NCBI GenBank assembly: GCA_937927725.1
Contig: CALBSE010000014.1
Location: 1 to 33,978 of the forward strand
DNA from: an uncultured Actinomycetes bacterium
GTDB lineage: Bacteria; Actinomycetota; Acidimicrobiia; Acidimicrobiales; Acidimicrobilacustridaceae
Length of the DNA: 33,978 nt
Direction of reading: 5' to 3'
Below, in pieces: positions 16,194 through 24,119 of the stretch; position 1 is the stretch's first letter; the number at the start of each line of letters is the position of its first letter. Position numbers and translations under genes: made by a program. The notes under the pieces were generated by a model. The model ran no database searches, was not told the DNA's origin, and saw only the letters and a list, made by a program, of their open reading frames with translations.

Positions 16194-17611
16194 GCCGCCA
16201 CCAATCGTTGCACCGACCCGCCGGCGGTGATGATGTAGAGCTCACCTTGGCTGTCTTCAGCGAAGGCCACGATGGAGTTCGTCCCGAGTTGCGGGCCAAT
16301 CGCTTTGTCATCAAGAACAACGCCTTTGCGTTGCAGGAGTCCTTTCACGGTTCCAGTGCAGAAGTCTCCATAGATATAGACACCTTGCAGTTCAGTTACG
16401 GAACCGCGGTAGACGAACCCACCGATGAGGGGGCAGTCGGCACCATTGTTGGGTGTGACTTCGATAGGACTGACAGCGGAGGAGGGGGCGGCGTCGGTCG
16501 AGGGCCCCGTTTCTTTCCCGTCCTTATAGGGCCAGCCGAGGTTGGCGCCATCGCCGGCGCCCGAAGAGACGGGGAGGTAATCAATCTCGCCGAACTGCAC
16601 GCGACCAGCATCCGCCACCCACATGTTTCCGTTTGCGCGATCGAAACTAAAACGCAATGGGTTCTGCGCTCCCAACGCCCAAATCTGGGGAGCGCCGCCG
16701 CCAGTAGCAAGCGGGTTATTCGGCGGGATTGCGTAGGGGTCGGTCAACGTTGCTCCTGCCGGATCGATACGCAGGATCTTGCCAAGGAGAGAGTCGGTGT
16801 TTTGCGCCGACTTCTCTGCGGTACCGGTCGGCGTATCGCCCACACCGATGTAGAGGTAGCCGTCACGTCCAAGGGTGAGCTGGCCCGAGTAGTTGGTGGT
16901 TCCCTCATGGACGATTGTTAAGAGCACTCGCTTTGACGCCGGATCAACGACCGGAGTTGGAACGACGGGGAGGGTTGTCGAAGTCGACGATGTTGCCCGG
17001 GCAATAGTGGTCGACGTTGATGGCGCTCCAGGAACGGCGGGGTCCGGCGCAGCCGGCGTGGGAATGGAGACCGGAGGCGGAACGGGATCAGTGACGTTCC
17101 ACGAAGCGATGACGATTTCGCCCTTCTTGTTCACATAACTAAGGAACAAGGTTCGAGCGTCGGTAGAGAAGGCGATGCCGAGAAGACCGCGTTCACCCTC
17201 CGTTGATACATCGCTTGAAAGATCGATCACTGCGCCTGGATAGGTCTTGAATCCACTTCGTTGGGTCTGACCAAGTTCCAGGTTCCACGAAGTTTGAATT
17301 TCAATGACGCTCACTGCGCCCGAGCGTTGGGTAACCCAAAGTTGGTTGCGCATTGGGCGGGACACGATGTTGGTGGCACCGTTGAATCCGCCTGCGACCT
17401 CGGTGGCGCGCATCGTTTTGGTGATTGATGTTGGGCCGGCGCCTGTGTCGACTGCGGTTGTCGGCGTTGTTGCAGTGCTGGTGCCATTTGAGGATGACTT
17501 GGTCGGCGCGCTGCAGGCGACGACGACTGTCCCGATCGCAAGAGAAAGAAGCGCCGCACCAAGGCGGACGCGGAGAGAGGTGTGGGAGGGGAGGTCACGA
17601 ATCCGGGCCAT
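16190..17611 (-). CDS. PQQ-dependent sugar dehydrogenase-like lipoprotein (GSDH family)
   Basis: 473 residues. A lipoprotein signal peptide ends in V-V-A-C with Cys33, so the protein should sit on the outer face of the membrane. The beta-propeller of the glucose/sorbosone dehydrogenase family is clear: RGLLGIAFS, GRDGYLYIGVGD, LLGKILRIDPAG, ALGAQNPLRFSFD, ANLGWPYKDG and GGFVYRG. A roughly 50-residue Pro/Thr/Ser-rich linker (PTPAAPDPAVPG and beyond) interrupts the propeller, an insertion of the kind common in this organism's exported proteins. It is the first gene of a minus-strand pair with the PAP2 gene and divergent from pstC. Enzymatic use of PQQ is predicted by family only. Confidence 0.87.
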   Translation of the reverse strand: MARIRDLPSHTSLRVRLGAALLSLAIGTVVVACSAPTKSSSNGTSTATTPTTAVDTGAGPTSITKTMRATEVAGGFNGATNIVSRPMRNQLWVTQRSGAVSVIEIQTSWNLELGQTQRSGFKTYPGAVIDLSSDVSTEGERGLLGIAFSTDARTLFLSYVNKKGEIVIASWNVTDPVPPPVSIPTPAAPDPAVPGAPSTSTTIARATSSTSTTLPVVPTPVVDPASKRVLLTIVHEGTTNYSGQLTLGRDGYLYIGVGDTPTGTAEKSAQNTDSLLGKILRIDPAGATLTDPYAIPPNNPLATGGGAPQIWALGAQNPLRFSFDRANGNMWVADAGRVQFGEIDYLPVSSGAGDGANLGWPYKDGKETGPSTDAAPSSAVSPIEVTPNNGADCPLIGGFVYRGSVTELQGVYIYGDFCTGTVKGLLQRKGVVLDDKAIGPQLGTNSIVAFAEDSQGELYIITAGGSVQRLVAA

Positions 17612-17836
17612 GAACTCCTGAGGCTACAGATCTGGCTGGTCCGGCTGGAGGCAGCACGAAGCGAGTGGACACCTAAAGGACATCTTCCGTTCAACTTCAG
17701 GCGCGAGGTTCACTCGCTGTTGGTGTTTGGTTCGTTGCTATTTGCGGGTTCGAAGTGTTCACTTTCGGCATCCGATCCCTCGGAAGCGTTGAGCGCGCGC
17801 TCACGTTTCGTTCCCATTGACGGAGCCCTTTCTCTC
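17612..17836. promoter_or_regulatory. Divergent intergenic region with repeated GTTC elements, candidate Pho-box region
   Basis: 225 bp separates the sugar-dehydrogenase gene from pstC. GTTC occurs at 17689, 17708, 17730, 17748 and 17757, three of them followed by A (GTTCA). GGTTC at 17707 and 17729 are 22 bp apart, two turns of an 11-bp register as in actinobacterial PhoP boxes. The spacing of the others is irregular, and no match to a full consensus can be shown by eye. This is a candidate phosphate-responsive promoter only. Confidence 0.35.
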
Positions 17837-18862
17837 GTGTCAGGCACGCTCGTAGAAGAACATCCAACTGGTGGGGCGGCTGAGCCCGCAAGCACGGTAC
17901 GCGTCAAGCGCATCGTGACCGAGGTCCCGAGCGCTGTCGATCGCCGGTTCAATTTCATCACTATGGGCGCGGGTATTTCTGTACTTGTTCTGCTCTTGTT
18001 GGTTGGTCTGTTCCTGCTCATCCAGAGCTCCGACGCGCTTGGTCAGACCGGAATCTTCACGTTCCTTACGCGAACTGAGTGGCGCACTGATGTCCAGCCT
18101 GCTCGCATCGGTGTTCTCGGTCTGCTCACCGGCACGGTTTTGGTGGCGTTAGTGGCGGTAGCAATCGCGATTCCATTCAGTGTCTTTTGCGCGTTGGCGA
18201 TCACTGAGTATTCGACTGCAAAGCGGCGCAAGTGGCTCGTCGGCGTCGTTGATCTTCTGGCCGCTGTGCCGAGCCTTCTCTTTGGTCTTTGGGGTTTTCT
18301 CTATCTGTCGGACAAAATTGTTCCGATCTCGCGTTGGCTTTCACAGAACTTTGGATTCATTCCACTGTTCAAGACCCAATCTGATGCCAGCCTGACCGGC
18401 TCGATCTTTATTGCGGGGATCGTGGTGGCTCTCATGGTGTTGCCGATCATCACTTCGGTCGTTCGTGAAGTGTTCTCGCAAACACCGCCAGGTGAGAAAG
18501 AAGCGGCACTCGCCCTTGGTGGAACTCGATGGGGCATGATCCGCACGGTTGTCTTTCCGTTCGGCAAGGGCGGAATCATCGGCGGATCGATGCTTGGTCT
18601 TGGCCGTGCCCTTGGCGAAACGATCGCTGTTGCATTGCTTCTCCCCCAGGTTCCGCAAAAAATCGGCGAGAGCATTCACATTCTCCAGAATGGCGGCGCA
18701 ACGGTTTCAGGATTCATTGCGAACCGTGCGGGTGCCGACTCGTTTACGACTTCCGGTCTTCTCGCTGCAGGTCTTGTTCTGTTCATCATCACGCTCGGAA
18801 CCAACATGATCGCTTCGGTAGTGGTCTCGAAGAGCCGCTCGGGTGCGGGGGTTGACATTTGA
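17837..18862 (+). CDS. pstC: Phosphate ABC transporter permease PstC
   Basis: 341 residues. The open frame runs further upstream, but that extension has no plausible start or membrane-protein character; GTG at 17837 gives a short acidic cytoplasmic tail before the first membrane helix (ISVLVLLLLVGLFLLIQ). GGAG lies 11 bases upstream, a little far. PstC hallmarks are the WRTDVQPARIGVLGLLTGT segment, ITEYS, VPSLLFGLWGF, and the EAA loop REVFSQTPPGEKEAALALGG followed by GLGRALGETIAV. It forms the membrane channel with PstA. The TTG start of pstA overlaps its TGA. Confidence 0.9.
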   Translation: MSGTLVEEHPTGGAAEPASTVRVKRIVTEVPSAVDRRFNFITMGAGISVLVLLLLVGLFLLIQSSDALGQTGIFTFLTRTEWRTDVQPARIGVLGLLTGTVLVALVAVAIAIPFSVFCALAITEYSTAKRRKWLVGVVDLLAAVPSLLFGLWGFLYLSDKIVPISRWLSQNFGFIPLFKTQSDASLTGSIFIAGIVVALMVLPIITSVVREVFSQTPPGEKEAALALGGTRWGMIRTVVFPFGKGGIIGGSMLGLGRALGETIAVALLLPQVPQKIGESIHILQNGGATVSGFIANRAGADSFTTSGLLAAGLVLFIITLGTNMIASVVVSKSRSGAGVDI

Positions 18863-20073
18863 CCGCCACCGCAACCCCGAAAAGCGAGGCGACACCGTCT
18901 CGCCAGAAGCCTTCAACTCGTAAACGAGCGCCGCGCCGACCTCGAGAATTCACAACCTTCGATGTTTGGATCCTTCTCGGTTCACTTGTTAGTGCTCTTT
19001 GTTTGAACTGGTTGATCTTCTACCGGTTCTCCGTTGGCGCGAGCTTCTTTGGCTTCATTGTCGGTTCGTACATCTCTTTTCTCGTGATCTTCGCGGCGGT
19101 GACTGCCGATCGCGTTGGGCGTTTGGTCGCAACGGATCGAGTGATGACTGTTGTCGTTGTCTCTGCAGCCGCGATTGTCTTTATTCCGCTCGTACTTCTC
19201 GTGGGGTACATCCTTGTGCAGGGCCTCAAAGCCTTGCGACCGAACTTCTTCTTCCACGACCAGACAGGAATTACGCCGGTCATGCCTTCCACGGCGGGCG
19301 GCGGGTACCACGCGATTATTGGAACGATTGAGCAGGTGGGCTTGGCGCTTCTCGAGTCGCTGCCACTCGCGCTTGCCGCTGCGGTCTTCCTGAATGAGTC
19401 GCGCAGTAAGTGGCGGCGACCGGTCCGCATCTTCGTCGATGCAATGAGCGGGCTTCCCTCAATCGTTGCTGGTCTTTTCATTTTCGCTGTGTTGATTCTT
19501 CCGTTCGCAAAGAGCGGCAATCCACTCTTTGGTTACAACGGTTTTATGGCGAGTTTGGCTCTTGCCATCACGATGCTCCCGACCATCACTCGAACCGTCG
19601 AAGTTGTCCTTCGCTTAGTTCCCGATGGTTTGCGTGAAGCGAGTCTCGCCCTTGGGGCGTCTCGTGCACGGACAGTGTGGTCAGTCGTGTTCCCAACTGC
19701 GAAAACCGGTATGACGACGGCAGTTGTGCTCGGCATCGCACGCGCGGTCGGGGAAACCGCACCGTTGTTGTTCACCGCGTTCGGCTACGACCTCATGAAC
19801 TCGAACCCGTTCGCAGGTCCGCAGGAATCGCTGCCGTTGTTCGTGTACCGAAACATTCGTAAGCCCGATGTGTCGGCAATCGAACGCGGCTTCGCAGGCG
19901 CGTTAGTCCTGTTGCTCATTGTTCTTGTTCTTTTCGCTATTGCCCGCTTCTTCGGACGTGATCGTTCGAAATCCAAAAAGCGAGCATCCCGAGTTTCATT
20001 CAGCGTCCTCAAATCGACGTTTGCTTCGAGTCGATCAACCGCCTCGCAGGCCAAGGAGGCCTCACCGTCATGA
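18859..20073 (+). CDS. pstA: Phosphate ABC transporter permease PstA with N-terminal extension
   Basis: 404 residues, about 100 more than a standard PstA. The start is TTG at 18859, overlapping the pstC stop. The extra N-terminus has a basic Ser/Pro-rich cytoplasmic stretch and two further hydrophobic helices (around residues 35-55 and 62-82) before the normal PstA core. Core signatures are GGGYHAIIGTIEQV, AVFLNES, GLPSIVAGLFIF and the EAA loop EASLALGASRARTVWSVVFPTA followed by GIARAVGETAPLLFTA. The C-terminus is a basic tail. It pairs with PstC in the phosphate importer. The extra helices could contact the membrane-anchored partners downstream, but this is conjecture. Confidence 0.9.
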   Translation: MTATATPKSEATPSRQKPSTRKRAPRRPREFTTFDVWILLGSLVSALCLNWLIFYRFSVGASFFGFIVGSYISFLVIFAAVTADRVGRLVATDRVMTVVVVSAAAIVFIPLVLLVGYILVQGLKALRPNFFFHDQTGITPVMPSTAGGGYHAIIGTIEQVGLALLESLPLALAAAVFLNESRSKWRRPVRIFVDAMSGLPSIVAGLFIFAVLILPFAKSGNPLFGYNGFMASLALAITMLPTITRTVEVVLRLVPDGLREASLALGASRARTVWSVVFPTAKTGMTTAVVLGIARAVGETAPLLFTAFGYDLMNSNPFAGPQESLPLFVYRNIRKPDVSAIERGFAGALVLLLIVLVLFAIARFFGRDRSKSKKRASRVSFSVLKSTFASSRSTASQAKEASPS

Positions 20074-20960
20074 CCGATACACAAACTGACGTCGTAAACG
20101 ACGAGGACATCGTCGATACGCCGGAACAAGCCGCGTCAGTCGCAAAGGCAAAGTCTGCCAAAGTCGAAATCATCGGCGGTCCGCCTGCGGGAGCGTCAAC
20201 TCTTGTCGCGCGTGATGCTTGCGCCTGGTTCGGTGATCGTCTTGTTCTTGAGGGTGTTGATCTGACGATGCCTAAAGGCAAGGTGACAGCACTTATTGGG
20301 CCATCGGGCTGTGGAAAGTCAACCTTTCTTCGTCTCCTGAATCGCATGCATGAACTCATCCCCGGCGCAGCGCTTGATGGCGAAATTCTTCTCGACGGTG
20401 AAGACATCTATGCAACCGGAACGCGAGCTCAGCAGATTCGTATGCGTATTGGCATGGTGTTTCAGAAGCCAAACCCATTCCCTGCGATGTCTATTCAAGA
20501 GAACGTGCTTGCCGGTCTCAAGCTCGCTCGTCTGAAATGCGACGACAAAGACATGCTCGTTGAGCAGTCGCTGATTCGTGCTGGTCTCTGGAAAGAGGTG
20601 CGTGATCGTCTTGATAGTCCAGGCGGCGCCCTTTCGGGTGGTCAGCAACAGCGCCTCTGCATCGCGCGATCACTCGCCGTGCATCCCAATGTCCTCCTTA
20701 TGGATGAACCATGTTCGGCACTTGATCCCACCTCAACTCGTCGAGTCGAAGAAACGATTGACGAACTGCGCGACATCGTCACCGTTGTCATCGTGACGCA
20801 CAACATGCAACAGGCCCAGCGGGTTTCTGATTTCTGCGCGTTCTTCTTGGCCGAGGAGAACAAGCCTGGTTTTGTTGTCGAACATGGCGAAACCGATTTC
20901 ATTTTCTCCACGCCCAAAGACTCACGTACTCTCGACTACGTCCAAGGACGGTTCGGCTGA
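20070..20960 (+). CDS. pstB: Phosphate ABC transporter ATPase PstB
   Basis: 296 residues, with about 40 acidic residues before the usual start of PstB. Walker A GPSGCGKST is at 77-85, the Q-loop Gln132 is in FQKPNPFP, the signature LSGGQQQR is at 188-195, Walker B VLLMDEP at 208-214 and the switch His244 in VTHNMQQAQRVSD. The FQKPNPFPAMSIQENV and CSALDPTSTRR stretches are PstB-specific among ABC ATPases. ATGA overlap with pstA and TGATG overlap with pstS show one translationally coupled operon. Confidence 0.95.
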   Translation: MTDTQTDVVNDEDIVDTPEQAASVAKAKSAKVEIIGGPPAGASTLVARDACAWFGDRLVLEGVDLTMPKGKVTALIGPSGCGKSTFLRLLNRMHELIPGAALDGEILLDGEDIYATGTRAQQIRMRIGMVFQKPNPFPAMSIQENVLAGLKLARLKCDDKDMLVEQSLIRAGLWKEVRDRLDSPGGALSGGQQQRLCIARSLAVHPNVLLMDEPCSALDPTSTRRVEETIDELRDIVTVVIVTHNMQQAQRVSDFCAFFLAEENKPGFVVEHGETDFIFSTPKDSRTLDYVQGRFG

Positions 20961-22474
20961 TGCCACGCTTGACCACGCGACATTGGCGCCGCATGCCGGC
21001 AGCGCTTCTTGCCTTTTTCGGCCTCGCTGTCCTCGGTGCAACTCCCGCAGGCGCGTCGCCGGCGCGAGTCAATGGGCAGGGTTCGTCGTATGTTGCGCTT
21101 GCGATGCAGCAGTGGGTTGCTGACGCACAAACACAAGGGTTGCAAGTCAACTATTTGCCCACAGGTTCGCCTGCTGGTCTCACGTCGTTTGGTCAATCAC
21201 TCGCCGATTTCGCTGGTACCGAAGCGGAATTCTCAGCGCTCGCATCTCCAACGGCTGGTGATGGTCGGGGGTACCAATACATTCCGGACGTTGCTGGTGC
21301 AGTTGCGATTATGTATCACGTCCAAGATTCGGCCGGTCGAAATGTCGACTACCTCCACCTTTCGCGTCGCACTGTCGCTCGAATTTTCACTGGTGACATT
21401 TCGAATTGGAACGATCCCGCGATCAGCGCCGATAACAAGGGGCTCGTGCTTCCCGACCACGCGATTAACGTTGTGTATCGCGGAGGACAGTCGGGAACAA
21501 CCGGTTTGTTTTACGACTTCGTACAAAACGTTGCATCGGATATTTTCAGTCCATGGGCGGCGAAGAACGGTTTCCCGACTTCGGTTCGCATCATCCAGCT
21601 CGATAGTTCGCCACAATTCGTACCTAAATCTCAGGCATTTCAGGGTTCGGATCAGATCGCGCAGTTCATCGGAAGTGGTCAGGGACTTTGGAGTATCGGC
21701 TACGACGAATTCGGCTACGCAAAGACCTACGACGTACCTGCTGCGTGGATCGAAAATGCCGGTGGTCAGTGGATCCTTCCCTACGCAGAGAACATCTCTG
21801 CTGCTCTCGAGGGCGCAGCGCTTCGACCTGATCTCAGTCAGGAACTCTCGGGCGTTTACAACTCAACAAATCCGATGGCGTATCCAATCTCGGCGTACTC
21901 GTATGTCGTAACCCAGTGCACGTCTTCGGGTGATCGTCCAACGTGTAAGGGTCCGTACTCGAACGGTGGCGTGACCGAAACGATGGCCACGTGGTTGAGG
22001 TACATCGCGTGTGACGGCCAGGTAAATATGGCTCGTATTGGCTATTCGCCCTTGCCGCCGAATCTCTCGCAGGAAATTGCGAATTCGATTGCACGTTTGA
22101 CCGGAAAGCCCGCCGAACAACTCGATGCCGGGAATTGCGCAAATCCGCGTTTCCAGGGTTCTGTCGGTGAAGGTGGGGGAGCACCTGCTGACCCGCTTGC
22201 AGGCGTGACGTCCATCGGAAGTGGCGCCGGTCCGGCTGCGAGTGGAACTTCGGCCGATGGAACCACTGCTGGGGGAGCGACTGGTGGCGCAGTAAAAACT
22301 GGAGCGACAAAGGCTGCTGGTGGCGGAAGCACCGATTGGCGGAAGGCCGTTCCTGTTGCCTACACCGGTTCGTCGATTCCTACCACGAGCACATTTGCGC
22401 TTCTTGCCCTTCTGGCCATCATGATCATCCCGATTAGCGCAGGGATTGTGCGCTCTCGCCGCCGCAACGGCTGA
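20960..22474 (+). CDS. pstS: Phosphate-binding protein PstS with C-terminal membrane anchor
   Basis: 504 residues. A signal peptide (hydrophobic 13-27, cleavage near ATPAGA) leads into a PstS-type binding domain: GQGSSYVALAMQQW, IFTGDISNWNDPAI and the phosphate-contact segment YRGGQSGTTGLF. After the domain come a Gly/Ala/Thr-rich linker (about 395-455), a V-A-Y-T-G motif at 466-470, a hydrophobic helix at about 478-497 and a basic tail RSRRRNG. The protein is therefore tethered to the membrane, or sorted, rather than lipid-anchored as in many Gram-positives. It is last in the operon, whereas pstS is usually first. TGATG overlap with pstB. Confidence 0.88.
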   Translation: MPRLTTRHWRRMPAALLAFFGLAVLGATPAGASPARVNGQGSSYVALAMQQWVADAQTQGLQVNYLPTGSPAGLTSFGQSLADFAGTEAEFSALASPTAGDGRGYQYIPDVAGAVAIMYHVQDSAGRNVDYLHLSRRTVARIFTGDISNWNDPAISADNKGLVLPDHAINVVYRGGQSGTTGLFYDFVQNVASDIFSPWAAKNGFPTSVRIIQLDSSPQFVPKSQAFQGSDQIAQFIGSGQGLWSIGYDEFGYAKTYDVPAAWIENAGGQWILPYAENISAALEGAALRPDLSQELSGVYNSTNPMAYPISAYSYVVTQCTSSGDRPTCKGPYSNGGVTETMATWLRYIACDGQVNMARIGYSPLPPNLSQEIANSIARLTGKPAEQLDAGNCANPRFQGSVGEGGGAPADPLAGVTSIGSGAGPAASGTSADGTTAGGATGGAVKTGATKAAGGGSTDWRKAVPVAYTGSSIPTTSTFALLALLAIMIIPISAGIVRSRRRNG

Positions 22475-22610
22475 ACGCGACGTTCGTCAACTCTTTACCT
22501 TCAGTTCGTCGGAAACAATTTGGCGGTTCATCTTCGCCCCTCATGATGACGGGGTCGGTCACGAGGATCGGCAGATGTTCCTGCTCAATTCCCTTCGAAA
22601 GGAAACCGCT
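22475..22610 (+). promoter_or_regulatory. Leader between pstS and the second PstS-like gene
   Basis: 136 bp without a gene. The heptamer gttcgtc occurs twice near its 5' end, 27 bp apart (22484 and 22511 approximately), and could be an operator, but no full consensus is seen. AAAGG lies eight to nine bases before the GTG at 22611 and is the ribosome-binding site. The region probably holds the promoter for the binding protein gene, allowing stronger expression than the permease genes. Confidence 0.3.
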
Positions 22611-23954
22611 GTGAAGAGTTCTCTTCTGAAGCGCAGCCTGATTGTGGGTGTGGCCGCATTTACTTCGGTAGCTGCGTTCGCCACCACTGTTGGTGCTGCG
22701 TCAGCCTCGGTCATCACGGCCGCTGGTTCCGACACCACCGAGAAGATGATGAACGACATCCTCTCCCAGTCGTACGCACCTGTTGGCGACTCCTACTACA
22801 ACATTCCTGCCTACCCGTCGGCAGACGTGACCGTTCCCGGTGACGCCAATTGCCCGACGATTTCCTTTGCGAAGACCACGGCGACAGCTCCGGGCATTGT
22901 TGCTCCCAACGGTTCGGGTGCGGGTCGTAACGCTCTTCGTGACTTTCTCGCAAATAACAACAAGTATCTCAATGGCGCGGTTTCCACTGATGCTGCCGCT
23001 GTTGGCGTCAAGGGCTGCGTTGATATCGCTCGTTCATCGGGCTTCACAGCTGGCTCGCCTGCTGCCAGCACCAGCGAGTACTACGCCTATGCGCTCGATG
23101 CGGTTTCATGGGCCTCCGGTTCGCTTGCTGCTCCGTCAACAATGACTCCGGCAGATCTTCTGAAGGTCTTCAACTGCACCTACACCGACTGGTCACAGCT
23201 CCCCGGTGGCGGTGCTGGTCCGATCCAGCGTTACCTTCCGCCGGATGCATCGGGCACCTACGGCTTCTTCAAGTCTGACCTTCTCGGCGGCTTTGATGCC
23301 ACCACCGTCAGCAATGCTTCCTGCCCGGCAGTAAAGCGCGTTGACAAGTTCGGAGCGAACCTCGAAGAGAATCGTGCCGACAACATTCCGCAGGAAGACT
23401 GGCAAAAAGCGATCTTCCCGTATTCGGCTGGTCAGTGGGTGTACCAGGCCAACAACGCTGTGAACCCCACCATTGACCATCGTCAGCCCGCCGGCGGTGG
23501 CTTCATGGCCAAGCTTGGCGGCCTTAACAACTCGACCGCTGGACTTGGAACCGGTTCGGACAATCTGTTGAACAACGCCAACACTGCTGCATGGAATCGT
23601 TCCGACGGTGTGTGGCAGCTCAACGATGCTGGCCTTTCAACGGTGCAGTCTGGCGATCCGGGTGGCTACCCCGTGGTTGAAGGCAACACCACCAAAGCAT
23701 CTGGTCTCACGTATGCGACTGTCGCATTCCGTGGTGTGCGCTTTGTGTACAACGTCATCGACACCCGTTCACCTGACTACACCAAGGTGCTTGGAATTGT
23801 CGGCTTCGATAACTCGGCGAGCGGCTCGAAGAGCGCCGTCTGCTCTGGTGGTCGTCGTTCGATCATCTCGAGTTACGGCTTCGCTCCGCTTACCGCAACG
23901 GCGAATGCTGCATCGAACATCGCAGGTTCGACCTGCCGGAAGTACGTCGCCTGA
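22611..23954 (+). CDS. Secreted PstS-like substrate-binding protein (periplasmic binding fold)
   Basis: 447 residues from GTG 22611; frames upstream are open but lack a signal peptide, whereas this start gives MKSSLLKRSLIVGVAAFTSVAAFA and a cleavage site near ASAS. The mature protein begins ITAAGSDTTEKMM, a PBP-like opening (GSDTT), followed by PNGSGAGRNALRDFL, which resembles the ligand loop (S-G/A-G-R) of PstS-type proteins. Four to six cysteines (NCP, KGC, NCTYTDW, SCPAVKR, VCSGG, STCRKYVA) suggest disulfides. There is no C-terminal anchor or lipobox, so it should be released or held by other surface proteins. The ligand is probably phosphate by context, but a phosphate ester or another anion is possible. 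Confidence 0.8.
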   Translation: MKSSLLKRSLIVGVAAFTSVAAFATTVGAASASVITAAGSDTTEKMMNDILSQSYAPVGDSYYNIPAYPSADVTVPGDANCPTISFAKTTATAPGIVAPNGSGAGRNALRDFLANNNKYLNGAVSTDAAAVGVKGCVDIARSSGFTAGSPAASTSEYYAYALDAVSWASGSLAAPSTMTPADLLKVFNCTYTDWSQLPGGGAGPIQRYLPPDASGTYGFFKSDLLGGFDATTVSNASCPAVKRVDKFGANLEENRADNIPQEDWQKAIFPYSAGQWVYQANNAVNPTIDHRQPAGGGFMAKLGGLNNSTAGLGTGSDNLLNNANTAAWNRSDGVWQLNDAGLSTVQSGDPGGYPVVEGNTTKASGLTYATVAFRGVRFVYNVIDTRSPDYTKVLGIVGFDNSASGSKSAVCSGGRRSIISSYGFAPLTATANAASNIAGSTCRKYVA

Positions 23955-23964
23955 TCCTCGTGAC

Positions 23965-23996
23965 GTGGGTTGGGGAGTGATGACTCCCCAACCCAC
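23965..23996 (+). terminator. Strong hairpin after the second PstS-like gene
   Basis: A perfect 14-bp stem (gtgggttggggagt at 23965-23978 and its complement at 23983-23996) with the loop GATG. It lies 10 bp after the stop codon. What follows (tcgagtctcctct) has few T residues, so it may be a partial terminator or an mRNA 3'-end stabiliser that sets high expression of the binding protein relative to the genes downstream. Confidence 0.65.
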
Positions 23997-24119
23997 ATCG
24001 AGTCTCCTCTGAAGTTCCCTCCATCCGTTATCGGGTTGTCGCCAATGAAGCGATGACCTGAGCCCACGCCGTCGCTTCTCTTCTCTTCTTCCATCCCGTT
24101 TCTGATCCAAGGAGTTCAG
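23997..24119 (+). promoter_or_regulatory. Leader of the WxL-like protein gene
   Basis: About 120 bp with no gene. A pyrimidine-rich stretch (cttctcttctcttcttcc) at about 24075-24093 precedes the ribosome-binding site AAGGAG, seven bases before ATG 24120. No clear -35/-10 pair could be assigned. Confidence 0.3.

Noticed and set aside
17582..17836. Upstream extension of the PstC frame to an ATG at 17582
   Set aside because: It would overlap the start of the divergent lipoprotein gene and add 85 residues unlike any PstC N-terminus; the region looks regulatory.
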